This document shows positions 23,204 through 32,676 of a stretch of DNA of 64,000 nt, in pieces. Location of the stretch: NCBI RefSeq assembly GCF_002803155.1, contig NZ_NNBP01000006.1, forward strand, positions 173,786 through 237,785, given 5' to 3'. Origin of the DNA: Streptomyces sp. CB02959. GTDB lineage: Bacteria; Actinomycetota; Actinomycetes; Streptomycetales; Streptomycetaceae. Each line of letters begins with the position of its first letter. Within the stretch, counting starts at the first letter, position 1. The notes beneath the pieces are model-generated. The model was not told where the DNA came from. It saw only the letters and a list, made by a program, of their open reading frames with translations, and ran no database searches. The translations under genes and the position numbers were made by a program.

Positions 23204-26002
23204 TCACACGGAGCCCTCCCGCGACGGGTGCGCCCGGGACGACCAGCCCTCCTCGCCGCCCTCCGCGCGGTGCTCGGAGAGGGCCAGCCACACCTTGTCC
23301 CGGAGGAAGGGCACCTCGGTGAAGCGCACCCCGGTGGCGTCGCGCAGCGCGTTGCCGAAGGCGGGGGCGACCGGGTTGAACGGGCTCTCGCTCATCGACT
23401 TGGCGCCCAGTGGGCCGATGGCGTCCGAGGTCTCCATGAAGTGCACCTCGGTGCGCGGGACGTCCGCGAAGGCCGGCAGCCGGTAGCGGCGGAACGCGGG
23501 GGTGAGGACCTTGCCGCCGGCGTCGACCAGGACCTGTTCGAAGAGGGTGGCGCCGAGCGCCTGGGCGACCCCGCCCTCGACCTGGCCGCGGCACTGCATC
23601 GGGTTCATGACCTTGCCCGCGTCGGCCGCGTGGACGCTGCGCAGGATCCTGATCTCGCCGGTGTCGGGGTCGACGGCGATCCGGAACCACTGGGCGTTGA
23701 AGGCCACCGAGCGCGGGGAGCCGCCCCAGTGCCCGTCCGTCGCCAGTTCCACGTCGCGCTCGCGGGCGGCCTCGTGCAGTTCCTTGAGCGGGACCGTCCG
23801 CCCGGCGCACTCCACGGCATCGGTCAGCAACTGGCACTGGCTGCGCGGGGTGCGGGCGTATTCGGCGGCGAACGACAGGATCCGCTCGGCCAGCCCGTTG
23901 GCCGCGCGCATCACGGCCTTGCCGGCCACGACGGTGCCCGCCGAGCCGAAGGCGCCGGTGTCGTGCCGGACCACGTCGGTGTCGGACTGCCGGATGACGA
24001 TCCGGTCGACGGTGGTGCCCAGTGCGCCGGCGGTGATCTGCTTGTGGACGGTGGTGGTGCCGTTGCCGAACTCGGCGGTGCCGACGGCGATGTCGTAGGT
24101 GCCGTCCTCCAGGAGCGTCACGGTGGCATCGGCGTAGTGGCCGCCGGGCGGGCCGGTGGCGATCATCGACATCGCGGTGCCCTGGCCGACCAGCCAGCCC
24201 TCGGGGGCGTCGTCGGCGCTGCGGTCGGCGGCGATCGCGTCGCGGACGACCTGCAGGCACTGGTCCAGGCCGTAGCTGGCGATGTGCAGGTCCTCCTCCT
24301 CGCCGCCGGGGCTGATCATGTGCTCCCCGGGGCCGATGATGTTGCGTTCGCGGAAGACCAGCGGATCGATGGCCAGGCGGCGGGCCAGTTCGTCCATGGT
24401 CGATTCCACGGCGAAGGTGACCTGGCCCAGCCCGTAGCCGCGGAACGCGCCGGCCGGTACGCAGTGGGTGTAGACGGAGTAGGCGTTGACCTTCTTGTGC
24501 GGCGCGCGGTAGACGGCCATGGACTCGCCGACGCTGTGGAACATCACCGCGGGGCCGTGGTTGCCGTACGCGCCGGTGTTGGAGACCACCCGGAGCTGGA
24601 GGGCGGTCAGGGTGCCGTCCCGCTTGGCGCCGGCCTTGATGCCGATGGTGAAGGGGTGTCGGGTGGTGGCGCCGAAGAACTGCTCGGCGCGGGTGAACTC
24701 CAGCTTGACCGGCCGGTGCAGGCGCATCGCGGCCAGCACCACGACGTCCTCGGTCAGCATCTCCTGTTTGCCGCCGAAGCCGCCGCCGACCCGGCCGGCG
24801 ACCACCCGGACCCCGTCCTCCGGCAGGTCGTACAGGGCGCACAGGGCACGCCGGGTCAGGAACGGGACCTGGGTGCTGGAGCGCACCACGATCCGCTCGC
24901 CGTCGCCGTCCTCCTTCTCCTCGAAGTAGGCGACGGCGCCGTGCGTCTCCAGGCTGGCGTGCTGCACCCGCTGGGTGCGGAAGGTCTCCTCGTAGACCAG
25001 GTCGGCCTCGGCGAAGCCCTGCTCGACGCTGCCGATCTCGCCGTGCACCTCGCCGACGACGTTGTCCTGCGGGCGGGAGATCCGGCAGTCCGCGGAGTCC
25101 TTGGCGTGGACCACCGGGGCGCCGGGCCGCATCGCCTCCTCCGGGTCCAGGACGTGCGGCAGCACCTCGTACTCCACGGCGATCCGGCGGCAGCCCTCCT
25201 CGGCGGCGCCCTCGGTGTCGGCGACCACGGCGGCCACCCGCTGCCCGACGAAGCGGACCGTGTCGTCCAGGACCCGGGTGTCGTCGGGGTCCTCGGTGGG
25301 GTGCTCGTGGCGGGCGGAGGAGAACAGCCGCTCGGGGGCGTCGTGGTGGGTGAGGACGAGGTGCACGCCGGGGACGCGCAGCGCGTCGGCGGTGTCGATG
25401 GAGACGATCCGGGCGTGCGGGTGCGGGGAGCGCAGCAGTTTCATGTGGAGCAGTCCCTCGACCTCGATGTCGAAGGTGTAGCGGGCCGTTCCGGTGACCA
25501 CCTGGGGGCCGGCCGGGGCGCCCAGGCTGCGGCCGACCGACTCCCCGGGGCGGGGCTCCTCGACGTGGCTGACGCCGCGGATCGCGTCCTCGATGGCGCG
25601 GTAGCCGGTGCAGCGGCAGAGGTTGCCCTTCAACGCCCTTGGGAGGTCGGTGAGTTGTTCCTCGTCCAGCTTGGCCGTGGTCATCAGGAAGCCGGCGGTG
25701 CAGAAGCCGCACTGGAAGCCCTGGGCGCCGAGGAACTTCCTTTGGACGGGATGGAGTTCGCCGTCCGGTTCGGCCAGGCCCTCGACGGTGGTGACGCGGC
25801 GGCCGTCGGCGCGTACGGCCGGGTAGAGGCAGCTGTGCACCGGTTCGCCGTCGACATGGACCGTGCAGGCCCCGCAGTCACCACCGTCGCAGCCCTTCTT
25901 CACCCCGAACCAGCCGCGGTCCCGCAGGTAGGTGCGCAGGCACTGGCCGGGGCGCGGTTCGGCGTCGAAGTCCCGGCCGTTGACGTGAAGGGCGTAGCTC
26001 AT
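23204..26002 (-). CDS. Xanthine dehydrogenase-type FeS-Mo fusion subunit
   Basis: The protein has 932 residues. Residues 1-160 hold two [2Fe-2S] clusters: a plant-type loop with [12 protein letters not shown] and a helical cluster with FQCGFC and LCRCTGYR. The rest is the molybdopterin subunit, with [13 protein letters not shown], the Arg-containing [19 protein letters not shown] and the catalytic Glu in [17 protein letters not shown]. In many bacteria the FeS and Mo parts are separate proteins; here they are one chain. Together with the FAD subunit, which it overlaps by ATGA, it should hydroxylate a purine or related heterocycle in the cytoplasm. The divergent PucR-type regulator supports purine catabolism. 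Confidence 0.9.
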   Translation of the reverse strand: MSYALHVNGRDFDAEPRPGQCLRTYLRDRGWFGVKKGCDGGDCGACTVHVDGEPVHSCLYPAVRADGRRVTTVEGLAEPDGELHPVQRKFLGAQGFQCGFCTAGFLMTTAKLDEEQLTDLPRALKGNLCRCTGYRAIEDAIRGVSHVEEPRPGESVGRSLGAPAGPQVVTGTARYTFDIEVEGLLHMKLLRSPHPHARIVSIDTADALRVPGVHLVLTHHDAPERLFSSARHEHPTEDPDDTRVLDDTVRFVGQRVAAVVADTEGAAEEGCRRIAVEYEVLPHVLDPEEAMRPGAPVVHAKDSADCRISRPQDNVVGEVHGEIGSVEQGFAEADLVYEETFRTQRVQHASLETHGAVAYFEEKEDGDGERIVVRSSTQVPFLTRRALCALYDLPEDGVRVVAGRVGGGFGGKQEMLTEDVVVLAAMRLHRPVKLEFTRAEQFFGATTRHPFTIGIKAGAKRDGTLTALQLRVVSNTGAYGNHGPAVMFHSVGESMAVYRAPHKKVNAYSVYTHCVPAGAFRGYGLGQVTFAVESTMDELARRLAIDPLVFRERNIIGPGEHMISPGGEEEDLHIASYGLDQCLQVVRDAIAADRSADDAPEGWLVGQGTAMSMIATGPPGGHYADATVTLLEDGTYDIAVGTAEFGNGTTTVHKQITAGALGTTVDRIVIRQSDTDVVRHDTGAFGSAGTVVAGKAVMRAANGLAERILSFAAEYARTPRSQCQLLTDAVECAGRTVPLKELHEAARERDVELATDGHWGGSPRSVAFNAQWFRIAVDPDTGEIRILRSVHAADAGKVMNPMQCRGQVEGGVAQALGATLFEQVLVDAGGKVLTPAFRRYRLPAFADVPRTEVHFMETSDAIGPLGAKSMSESPFNPVAPAFGNALRDATGVRFTEVPFLRDKVWLALSEHRAEGGEEGWSSRAHPSREGSV

Positions 26003-26841
26003 CGGACAGCCTCCCTGGGGGACGGCGAGTGGGTGGTGAGTTCGGCGCGGACCTCCTCGGCGAGGCGGAGCGCCATGTGCCGCCGCCAGGCGGGCAGGCC
26101 GTGGATGTCGTCGAACCACTCGGGGTCGGTGACGGCCTTGTCGAGGGTGCCGCGCAGCACGGCGGCGCCGGGCGGGGTGGGGAACCAGAGGCGGAAGGGC
26201 CGGACGGTGGCGGCGGTGACGGTGATCGCCAGCGAGCCGTCCAGGGGGTCGAGGGCGCCGATGACCAGGGCACCGGAGCGGCCGAGCCCGTAGAGGGAGA
26301 CCTGGCGGAACGCGGTCCGGCAGGTCAGCGCGCGGGCGGGCAGGGTCACCGAGCGGAGGAGTTCGCCGTCGGCGAGGTCCTTGCGGCCGGCGCCGGTGAT
26401 GAAGTCGGCGACCTTGACGCGGCGCCGGGAGCCGTCCTGGGCCTGGAGCAGGCAGCTGCCGTCGAGGGCCGCGGTCAGCGAGATCATCGGCCCGGCGGGC
26501 AGGCCGTTGCAGAGGTTGCCGCCGACGGTGGCCATGTTCCAGATCTTGAACGAGGCCAGGAAGGCGCGGCAGCACTGCTCGAAGAGGGGCGCGGCCGGGG
26601 CCGGGAAGGTCGCCGCGAAGCGGGAGAGCTGGGCGATGGTGCAGGTGGCGGCGATCTCCACGGAGCCGTCCGGGAGTCGGCCGACCGGCTCCCAGCCCAT
26701 CCGGCTCAGGTCCACCAGGCGCCGGAGGTGCGGCTGCGGTTCGGAGAAGAGGTAGGTGCCGCCGCCCAGCCAGGCATCGCCGGTGCGCCAGGTGGCGCGC
26801 TGCCGGGCGTCGCGCACCTCCAGCACGGTGTTCAGGTCCAT
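25999..26841 (-). CDS. Xanthine dehydrogenase-type FAD subunit
   Basis: The protein has 280 residues from ATG 26841. It is a CoxM/XdhB FAD-binding fold with GDAWLGGGTYLFSEPQP (pyrophosphate loop), the signature MATVGGNLCNGLPAGPMIS and a CO-dehydrogenase flavoprotein C-terminal domain. It passes electrons from the fused FeS-Mo subunit to the acceptor. The stop overlaps the next start, so both subunits are made in equal amounts. It reads away from the PucR gene across a 206-base region with two dyads. Confidence 0.9.
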   Translation of the reverse strand: MDLNTVLEVRDARQRATWRTGDAWLGGGTYLFSEPQPHLRRLVDLSRMGWEPVGRLPDGSVEIAATCTIAQLSRFAATFPAPAAPLFEQCCRAFLASFKIWNMATVGGNLCNGLPAGPMISLTAALDGSCLLQAQDGSRRRVKVADFITGAGRKDLADGELLRSVTLPARALTCRTAFRQVSLYGLGRSGALVIGALDPLDGSLAITVTAATVRPFRLWFPTPPGAAVLRGTLDKAVTDPEWFDDIHGLPAWRRHMALRLAEEVRAELTTHSPSPREAVR

Positions 26842-26957
26842 GCCGCCGAGTGAAGCAACCCGGCGGCCTGGCGCACGACTGGTCCGCAGCACGGAAAACC
26901 CACCAACGCCCGGGCCCGGAACTGGATGATCAACCAAGAGGTATATCCGCAGGAACG

Positions 26958-27002
26958 CCTGGCATTTACGATGCCAGGACCCACATTCGCCTCGTGAATG
27001 TG
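26958..27002. promoter_or_regulatory. Two dyads in the pucR/xdh divergent promoter
   Basis: The first dyad is CCTGGCAT at 26958-26965 paired with ATGCCAGG at 26971-26978 (5-base spacer). The second is CACATTC at 26982-26988 paired with GAATGTG at 26996-27002 (7-base spacer). Both lie between the FAD-subunit gene and the PucR-type regulator gene and are candidate operators. Confidence 0.5.
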
Positions 27003-27047
27003 AGATGCCGGGGTTCCGTGCCCGGTAGCCGTCCAAGGAGCCACCAC

Positions 27048-28565
27048 ATGCACGTCCACGACCTCCTCCAGCTCGACGCGCTCGACCTGACCCTCCTGTG
27101 GGGCGAGGACCCCCTGCTCGCCCAGGAGGTCAGCGGTGTCACCGCCACCGACCTGGAGGACCCGGCGCGGTTCCTCCAGCCAGGAGAGCTGGTGCTGAGC
27201 GGACTGGTGTGGTGGGCACCCGGGGACGACCGGGAGAAGGTGGACCGCTTCGTGGCGGCGCTGGCGGACGCCGGGGCCGCCGCGCTCCTGGCCGGGGAGG
27301 AGACCCACGGGAAGATCCCCGACGTCCTGGTCGAGTCCTGCCGCGCGCACCGCGTCGCCCTGCTCACGGTGCCCGCGCACACCACCTTCCGGGCCATCAC
27401 CGAGGCGGTGTACCTGCGCCGGTGGGGCGACCTCAGCCGCCGCCCCGCCGGCCACTACGCCCTCCCCGAGAACGTGCGCACCGAACTCGCCGGGCTGCTC
27501 GCCGGGGACGCCGCCCCCAACGCCCTGCTGGACCGGGCGTTCGCGCATCTGGGCGGCCCGGCCTGCTACCTGCTGACCGCCACCGGCCGGGTGATCGCCC
27601 GCACCCCTGACGCCCCCGAAATCACGGCCCGGCAGGCCCGGCGGGACCTCGCCGCCGGCGTCGGCAGCACGCTGCGCGTCGACGGGGACGCGGGGCCGTA
27701 CGACGCCTGGTTCCTGCACCTGCGCGGCGCGGACGACGCGCCGCCGCGGGTGCTGCACGAGATCGCCGAGGTCATCGCGCAGTACCGGCACCACGACGCG
27801 GCGCGCGGGACGGCCGCGCGGCGGGCCACCGACGCGCTGTTGGCCCTGGTCGCCGCGAGCACCGCCGAGGGGGCGGCGCTCGACGCGGCGCTGCACGCCT
27901 GCGGACTGCCCGCGACCGGCACGTTCCACGTGGTGCTGGCCGCGTCGGACGGCGCGGAGCCCGAGCAGGCGGTCCGGGCGCTGGCCGAGGCGCTGCGGCA
28001 CTCGCCCGGCGAGCCGTTCACGGCCGGGCTGCTGCCGGGCGGCGAGGCGGCCGCGGTGGTCGTCGCCGGCGCCGGCGAGGAGGGCCGGCCGCCCCTCGGC
28101 GAGGTGTGGCCGGCGCTGCACGCCTGCCGTCCGCAGGCGCCACTGCACGCCGGGGTGAGCGGTCCGGCGGCCGCCGGTGACCTCAACCCGGCGCTGGACC
28201 AGGCCCGTTACGCGCTGGCCGCGGCCCGGTCGGCGACTCCGGAGGGCGCCGAGGTGACCTCCGTCGACGAGCTGACCACGTTGGGCGCGCTGCTCTCCGG
28301 GGTGCCGGCCGAGGTCCGGGCGGCGTTCAGCAGCCGGGTGCTCGGCCCGCTGGCGCGCGGGGGCAGCGCCTCGCACCGGATGCTGCTGGAGACCCTGGAG
28401 GTGTTCCTCGCCCAGCACGGTTCATGGGCGCGGACCGCGGAGATCCTGCATCTGCACGTCAACACCGTGCACTACCGCGTCCAGCGGATCGAGACCCTGA
28501 CCGGCCGCGACCTGTCGCGGCTCGACCACAAGCTGGACCTGCACGCGGCGCTGCTGTGCCGCTGA
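27048..28565 (+). CDS. pucR: PucR-family transcriptional regulator
   Basis: The protein has 505 residues from ATG 27048 with AAGGAG upstream. The N-terminal PucR domain includes the segment LLWGEDPLLAQEVSGVTATD, a GGDEF-like middle region follows, and the C-terminal HTH_30 is LETLEVFLAQHGSWARTAEI with the helix LHVNTVHYRVQRIE. Family members activate purine catabolism genes in response to purine metabolites. It is divergent from the xanthine-dehydrogenase-type genes and very likely controls them. Confidence 0.9.
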   Translation: MHVHDLLQLDALDLTLLWGEDPLLAQEVSGVTATDLEDPARFLQPGELVLSGLVWWAPGDDREKVDRFVAALADAGAAALLAGEETHGKIPDVLVESCRAHRVALLTVPAHTTFRAITEAVYLRRWGDLSRRPAGHYALPENVRTELAGLLAGDAAPNALLDRAFAHLGGPACYLLTATGRVIARTPDAPEITARQARRDLAAGVGSTLRVDGDAGPYDAWFLHLRGADDAPPRVLHEIAEVIAQYRHHDAARGTAARRATDALLALVAASTAEGAALDAALHACGLPATGTFHVVLAASDGAEPEQAVRALAEALRHSPGEPFTAGLLPGGEAAAVVVAGAGEEGRPPLGEVWPALHACRPQAPLHAGVSGPAAAGDLNPALDQARYALAAARSATPEGAEVTSVDELTTLGALLSGVPAEVRAAFSSRVLGPLARGGSASHRMLLETLEVFLAQHGSWARTAEILHLHVNTVHYRVQRIETLTGRDLSRLDHKLDLHAALLCR

Positions 28566-28587
28566 CCGCCGCGCTCCGCGGGCGGGT

Positions 28588-28995
28588 TCAGCCGCGCTCG
28601 TCGGGCCGGTCCACGTGCACATGGGTGGACTTGATGCGGGCGGTGGCCTCGACGCCGACCTCGATGCCCAGCTGCTCGACGGCCTCCCGGCTGACCACCG
28701 ACACCACCCGGTGCGGGCCCGACTGGATCTCGACCTGGGCGATCACGTCGTCGAGGGTGACCGCGGTGACGATCCCGGCGAAGGAGTTCCGGACGGAGGT
28801 GCGGACCTCGCCGGGCACCGGGTGCGCGCCGGCGGCCCGTTCCTTGGCGAACGCGGCCAGGCTGACCCCGTCGATCACGCGGTTGCCCGCCCCGTCCCGG
28901 TCCATCCGCAACTGCCCGCCGTCGGCCCAGCGACGGACGGTCTCCGAACTCACACCCAGCAGCCGCGCTGCCTGACCAATGCTGTACGAGGGCAC
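28588..28995 (-). CDS. HTH-Mop molybdate-responsive regulator (copy 2)
   Basis: The protein has 135 residues and is clearly paralogous to the protein at 21216. It has the same N-terminal helix-turn-helix ([20 protein letters not shown]) and the same C-terminal Mop domain (SVRNSFAGIVTAVTLDDVIA through ARIKSTHVHVDR). It converges on pucR and is not next to a transporter. It may tune Mo-enzyme gene expression to molybdate supply separately from the copy beside modA (inference). Confidence 0.88.
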   Translation of the reverse strand: MPSYSIGQAARLLGVSSETVRRWADGGQLRMDRDGAGNRVIDGVSLAAFAKERAAGAHPVPGEVRTSVRNSFAGIVTAVTLDDVIAQVEIQSGPHRVVSVVSREAVEQLGIEVGVEATARIKSTHVHVDRPDERG

Positions 28996-29004
28996 GTCGG
29001 CACT

Positions 29005-29559
29005 CTAGGCCCTGTCGCCCCGGTCCCGTCTGCCGGTCCGCCGGGTGGGGGCCGCCCCGCGCCCCTCGGACCGGTCCGCGGCGGCTCCGGGCGCGGGACG
29101 GCGCCGCAGCGCCTCGGTCAGCTCCTCCAACGCCGGCAGCGCGTCCCGCAACCGGCGCTGCCGTGCGGGGGCGAGCCGGCCGATCTCCTCGGCGAGGACA
29201 CCGGCGGTCTCCCGCCGTACGGCGCGCAGCAGCGCCTGCCCGGCGTCGTTCAGGCTGATCAGGCTGGCGCGCTGGTCGGCGGGGTCGGGGCGGCGGGCGA
29301 TCCAGCCGCTGGCGTCGAGCTGGTCGACCATGCGGGAGGTGGTGGAGAGCGTGATGGCCATCCGGGCGGCGAGTTCGCCGATCCGCAGGGGGCCGTGGGC
29401 GGCGAGCGCGGCCAGCGCCGCCAACCGGCTGGGGGTGAGGTCCGCGTGCGGGCTCTGGCCGCGGAGCAGCGGCACCAGCTGCTGGAGCACCGCGCGCAGC
29501 CGGCCGGCGAGTTCCGCCGGCCGGTCCGGCGGGCCCGTGGGGCCTGGACGGTCAGCCAT
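29005..29559 (-). CDS. MarR-family regulator
   Basis: The protein has 184 residues. The winged helix is at about 40-110: LTPSRLAALAALAAHGPLRI, GELAARMAITLSTTSRMVDQ and the wing RRPDPADQRASLISL. A basic, Arg-rich tail follows residue 155. Its start overlaps the end of the drug-exporter gene (29552), so the two share a transcript. The likely role is repression of that exporter by binding the dyad upstream of it, relieved by a small ligand. Confidence 0.9.
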   Translation of the reverse strand: MADRPGPTGPPDRPAELAGRLRAVLQQLVPLLRGQSPHADLTPSRLAALAALAAHGPLRIGELAARMAITLSTTSRMVDQLDASGWIARRPDPADQRASLISLNDAGQALLRAVRRETAGVLAEEIGRLAPARQRRLRDALPALEELTEALRRRPAPGAAADRSEGRGAAPTRRTGRRDRGDRA

Positions 29560-31345
29560 CGGGGGCTCCCCGTGGCGTGGGGCCCGGTGGCGGGGCGGTG
29601 GGCGGTGGGCCGGCGGCCGGCGGCGGTGCGAGGGGGCGTTCCGGGACCGCGGCGGGGGCCGGTTCCGGGCGCCGGGTCCGGCGTTCCGGTCGGGCCCGGT
29701 CGTCGTGGACGTAGCGGCCGCCGCGCAGCAGGGAGGCGACGGCGGCGACGAGGCAGGCGGCGATGGCGAAGTTGAAGGCGACGGCGAGTCCGTGGGCGAA
29801 CGGCGCGGAGATCAGCTGCGGGAAGAACTCCCGGCCGGTGAGGTACCCGGCGTGGCCGGGCGGGAGCTGGCCGAGGACCTGCGGGCCGAGCAGCGTGCGG
29901 ACCGGGTTGTAGCCGAGCAGGGAGGCGAAGAGCACGCCGACCGGTGGGAGCGCGGCGATCCGGGCGGCGTCCGCGGTCGGAACGCCCTGGGCGGTGAGGC
30001 CGCCGGTGAGCGTGTGGGGCAGGGAGCCGGCCAGGCCGGTGATCATCAGCGAGAAGAAGATGCCGATGGACAGCACCATGGCGGAGTTCTGGAAGGTGGT
30101 GCTGATGCCCGCGCCGACGCCGCGCTGGTCGGGCGGCAGGCTGTTCATCACGGCGGCCCGGTTGGGCGCCGCGAACAGCCCCATGCCGATGCCGTTGAGG
30201 AGCAGGATCACCGCGAACGCCGGGTAGTCGAAGTCGACCGGCAGGGCCTGGAGGGCGGCGAAGGTACCGGCCGCCAGGAGCATCCCGCCGGTGGCGAAGG
30301 TGCGCGCCCCGAAGCGGTCCGAGGCCCATCCGGACACCGGGCCGGCCACCAGGAACCCCAGGGTCAGCGGCAGCATGTAGATGCCGGCCCACAGCGGCGT
30401 CTCGGCGAAGCCGTAGCCGTGCCGGGGCAGCCAGATGCCCTGGAGCCAGATGATCAGGATGAACATCAGGCCGCCGCGGCCCAGCGAGGCGAGCAGGCTG
30501 GCGAGGTTCCCGGCGGTGAAGGCGCGGATCCGGAACAGCCCGAGCCGGAACATCGGCTCGGCGACCCGGGTCTCGACGAAGCAGAAGAGGACCAGCAGCG
30601 CCGCGCCGCCCAGCAGTGCGGCGAGCACGGCCGGGTTGGTCCAGCCCATGGTGTGCCCGGCGTAGGGCTGGATGCCGTAGGTGATGCCGGCGAGGACGGC
30701 GATGAGGCCGGCGGCGAAGGTGAGGTTGCCCCACCAGTCGGGGCGGGCCGGGGTGCGGATGCCGGTGTCCCGCAGCTTGAGGTAGGCCCAGACCGTGCCG
30801 AACAGTCCGAAGGGCACCGAGACGAGGAAGACCAGCCGCCAGTTCAGCGGGCCGAGCAGTCCGCCCAGTACCAGTCCCGCGAAGGATCCGGCGATCCCGG
30901 CCACCTGGTTCAGGCCCAGGGCGAGCCCGCGCTGGTCGGGTGGGAAGGCGTCGGTGAGGATCGCGCTGGAGTTGGCCATCAGCATCGCGCCGCCCACGCC
31001 CTGGCACAGCCGCATCGCGATCAGCCAGAGGGCGCCCGCGGTGCCGTGCAGCCAGGTGGCCGACAGCAGGAGGGAGAAGAGGGTGAAGACCGCGAAGCCC
31101 AGGTTGTACATCCGGGTCCGGCCGTACATGTCGCCGAGCCGGCCGAAGCTGACCACCAGGACGGCGGTGACCACCAGGTAGCTCATGATCAGCCAGAGCA
31201 GCAGCCCGGTGTTGCCGGGGTTGAGGGGGTTCACGCCGATGCCGCGGAAGATGTCCGGCAGGGCGATCAGCATGATCGACATGTTGATGGAGGCGATCAG
31301 GACGCCCAGCGTGGTGTTCGACAGGGCGACCCACTTGTTTCCCAC
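29552..31345 (-). CDS. MFS multidrug exporter, DHA2 (14-TM) type
   Basis: The protein has about 597 residues from GTG 31345 (GGGAG upstream), which is preferred to a low-complexity TTG extension. It has about fourteen membrane segments, motif A GRLGDMYGRTRMYN after TM2 and the antiporter motif around LNQVAGIAGSFAGLVLGG. A large extracytoplasmic loop lies near residue 500. The last 60 residues are Pro/Arg-rich and cytoplasmic. It exports drugs or natural products at the expense of the proton gradient. It is transcribed with the following MarR gene. Confidence 0.9.
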   Translation of the reverse strand: MGNKWVALSNTTLGVLIASINMSIMLIALPDIFRGIGVNPLNPGNTGLLLWLIMSYLVVTAVLVVSFGRLGDMYGRTRMYNLGFAVFTLFSLLLSATWLHGTAGALWLIAMRLCQGVGGAMLMANSSAILTDAFPPDQRGLALGLNQVAGIAGSFAGLVLGGLLGPLNWRLVFLVSVPFGLFGTVWAYLKLRDTGIRTPARPDWWGNLTFAAGLIAVLAGITYGIQPYAGHTMGWTNPAVLAALLGGAALLVLFCFVETRVAEPMFRLGLFRIRAFTAGNLASLLASLGRGGLMFILIIWLQGIWLPRHGYGFAETPLWAGIYMLPLTLGFLVAGPVSGWASDRFGARTFATGGMLLAAGTFAALQALPVDFDYPAFAVILLLNGIGMGLFAAPNRAAVMNSLPPDQRGVGAGISTTFQNSAMVLSIGIFFSLMITGLAGSLPHTLTGGLTAQGVPTADAARIAALPPVGVLFASLLGYNPVRTLLGPQVLGQLPPGHAGYLTGREFFPQLISAPFAHGLAVAFNFAIAACLVAAVASLLRGGRYVHDDRARPERRTRRPEPAPAAVPERPLAPPPAAGPPPTAPPPGPTPRGAPDG

Positions 31346-31374
31346 GGGGCACCACTCCCACCGGGAGATGTTTG

Positions 31375-31390
31375 CTTGGCCGCAACCAAG
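31375..31390 (-). promoter_or_regulatory. MarR-type operator dyad
   Basis: CTTGG at 31375-31379 and CCAAG at 31386-31390 with a 6-base spacer form a 16-bp dyad (TTG-N8-CAA core), 30 bases upstream of the exporter start and placed where a MarR repressor would block transcription. Confidence 0.5.
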
Positions 31391-31777
31391 TTTTCCACCA
31401 TCCAATCTAGGACGGCCCGGGGCGCCGGGCCAGGGCACGGGAGCGTCCGCGGGCGGGATGAGATGGCATCGGCCGCTCCGACCGGCCGGCACCTGCGGCT
31501 CTATCGGCAATTGCCACCGAACAGAGCAGTCCGGTTAGCGGCCGGCGCGAACTTCGGCACCTTGCCCCAGCGCTCGGCGGACGCCCGCGGCCCGTGGCGC
31601 GCGACCTTCTCAACTCCCTTGCCTGGAACGGTAGTTGTGGCGTTCCATCCCAACACTTCGCCCAACGGGGCGTAATCGGCGCCCCCTCGACGAACCCACA
31701 CCATCGGAATAGCCCGGTTTGCGGCGATTTCTGGCGAATGCCAGCCTGGAGACTCATTCGTCGAAGGAGTTGATCGC
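31391..31777. other. Intergenic region before the second peptide locus
   Basis: This region is about 390 bases. It contains the exporter promoter at its left and presumably the promoter of the peptide operon at its right. A minus-strand 103-residue frame (31501-31812) would overlap the peptide start and has no recognisable motif. No gene is called. Confidence 0.4.
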
Positions 31778-31963
31778 ATGGTTACGGATCGCACAGCATC
31801 GATCGAGACCACTGCTCTGTCCGCCGAGGTCGAGGGGCTGCTCAGCCCCGCGGAGCCCGACGGTGTCTACCGCGATACCCGCGAGTGCGGGGGCGGGCTG
31901 CTGCTGCTCGGCCTGCTTCTGATCTCGCCCCCCACCCCCCGCCCGAAGACCGGCGTTCGCTGA
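31778..31963 (+). CDS. Small hydrophobic-tailed peptide, candidate precursor
   Basis: The peptide has 61 residues, with AAGGAG eight bases before the ATG. Residues 1-35 are polar and acidic (TALSAEVEGLLSPAEPDGVY), like a leader. Then comes RECGGG, a run of Leu/Ile/Gly (GGGLLLLGLLLIS) and a Pro/Lys/Arg tail. There is no N-terminal signal sequence; the hydrophobic stretch is near the C-terminus. A GG-type processing point may lie before the Leu-rich part. It begins an operon with an unknown protein, two DUF6895-like proteins and a serine hydrolase. It could be a ribosomal peptide precursor, or a tail-anchored small membrane protein. Confidence 0.65.
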   Translation: MVTDRTASIETTALSAEVEGLLSPAEPDGVYRDTRECGGGLLLLGLLLISPPTPRPKTGVR

Positions 31964-31974
31964 GGGGAATCGCG

Positions 31975-32676
31975 TTGGCTGAACAGACGCAGCGAGCAGT
32001 CCCGCTCAGCGCTGTGATCGCCGATGCCGCAACCGGGGTCGCCCTCGCCCTTCAGGGTGGGGGCGACCCCTATGCGCTCTCCCGGATCCTGCGTCAGGGC
32101 GACCCGCTCGCCCCGGCCGCGGTCCGGGTTCTGGGCGCCGACGCGCTCGCGCCGTACGCCCTGGAGCACCGGGCGGTGCCGATGGGTGCGGACGACGAAG
32201 CGGTGGTGCGGCAGACACTGGCGACCTATCCCCCGGGCGCGGACGCCTCCGAAGTATCGGCATGGAGCTATCGCGGCCTGGTCGAGGCCACGCACGCCTA
32301 CCTCCCCTCGGGCGCGCGGCCCTGGCCGCGGCCCCCCGAGACCGGTGCCGAGTGGACCGGCACCGACCCCTGGCCACGACTGGCCCACCGGGTCTCCCAA
32401 CTCGCGGCACTGGCCCTCCCCGGGCTCGCCGCCGATCTGGAGGAACAACTGACCGCACGCACCGACGACTTGGCCCGCGGCTTCGTCCGGGCGGTACGCC
32501 GCCGGGACTGGCTCCAGGCCGCCGGGGTGGGCCGCTGGCTGGCCCGGCTCCCCAACGTGCCCCCCACCCTGGGGCTGGACGCGGGCCTGGCCTTCGTCCG
32601 GCAGATGGGTGGCGGCGTCCCGCGGGTGGCCCTGCATGTGGTGGCCGCCCAGCGGTTCTTCGGGCGGGGCTGGTGA
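31975..32676 (+). CDS. Unknown protein of the DUF6895 operon
   Basis: The protein has 233 residues from TTG 31975 with GAGGGGAA upstream, 12 bases after the peptide gene. It is helical, rich in Ala, Leu and Pro, with a C-terminal segment WLARLPNVPPTLGLDAGLAF and GGGVPRVALHVVAAQRFF. No signal peptide or membrane helix is clear and no catalytic motif stands out. Its stop overlaps the next start (GTGA). I cannot name a family. The tight coupling suggests that it works with the paired downstream proteins. Confidence 0.7.
   Translation: MAEQTQRAVPLSAVIADAATGVALALQGGGDPYALSRILRQGDPLAPAAVRVLGADALAPYALEHRAVPMGADDEAVVRQTLATYPPGADASEVSAWSYRGLVEATHAYLPSGARPWPRPPETGAEWTGTDPWPRLAHRVSQLAALALPGLAADLEEQLTARTDDLARGFVRAVRRRDWLQAAGVGRWLARLPNVPPTLGLDAGLAFVRQMGGGVPRVALHVVAAQRFFGRGW

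Noticed and set aside
29045..31675. An 876-residue plus-strand frame across the MarR and MFS genes
   Set aside because: A shadow frame, Gly/Gln/Glu/Arg-rich, opposite well-supported genes.
31501..31812. Minus-strand 103-residue frame before the second peptide gene
   Set aside because: It overlaps the well-placed peptide start and ribosome site and has no motif.
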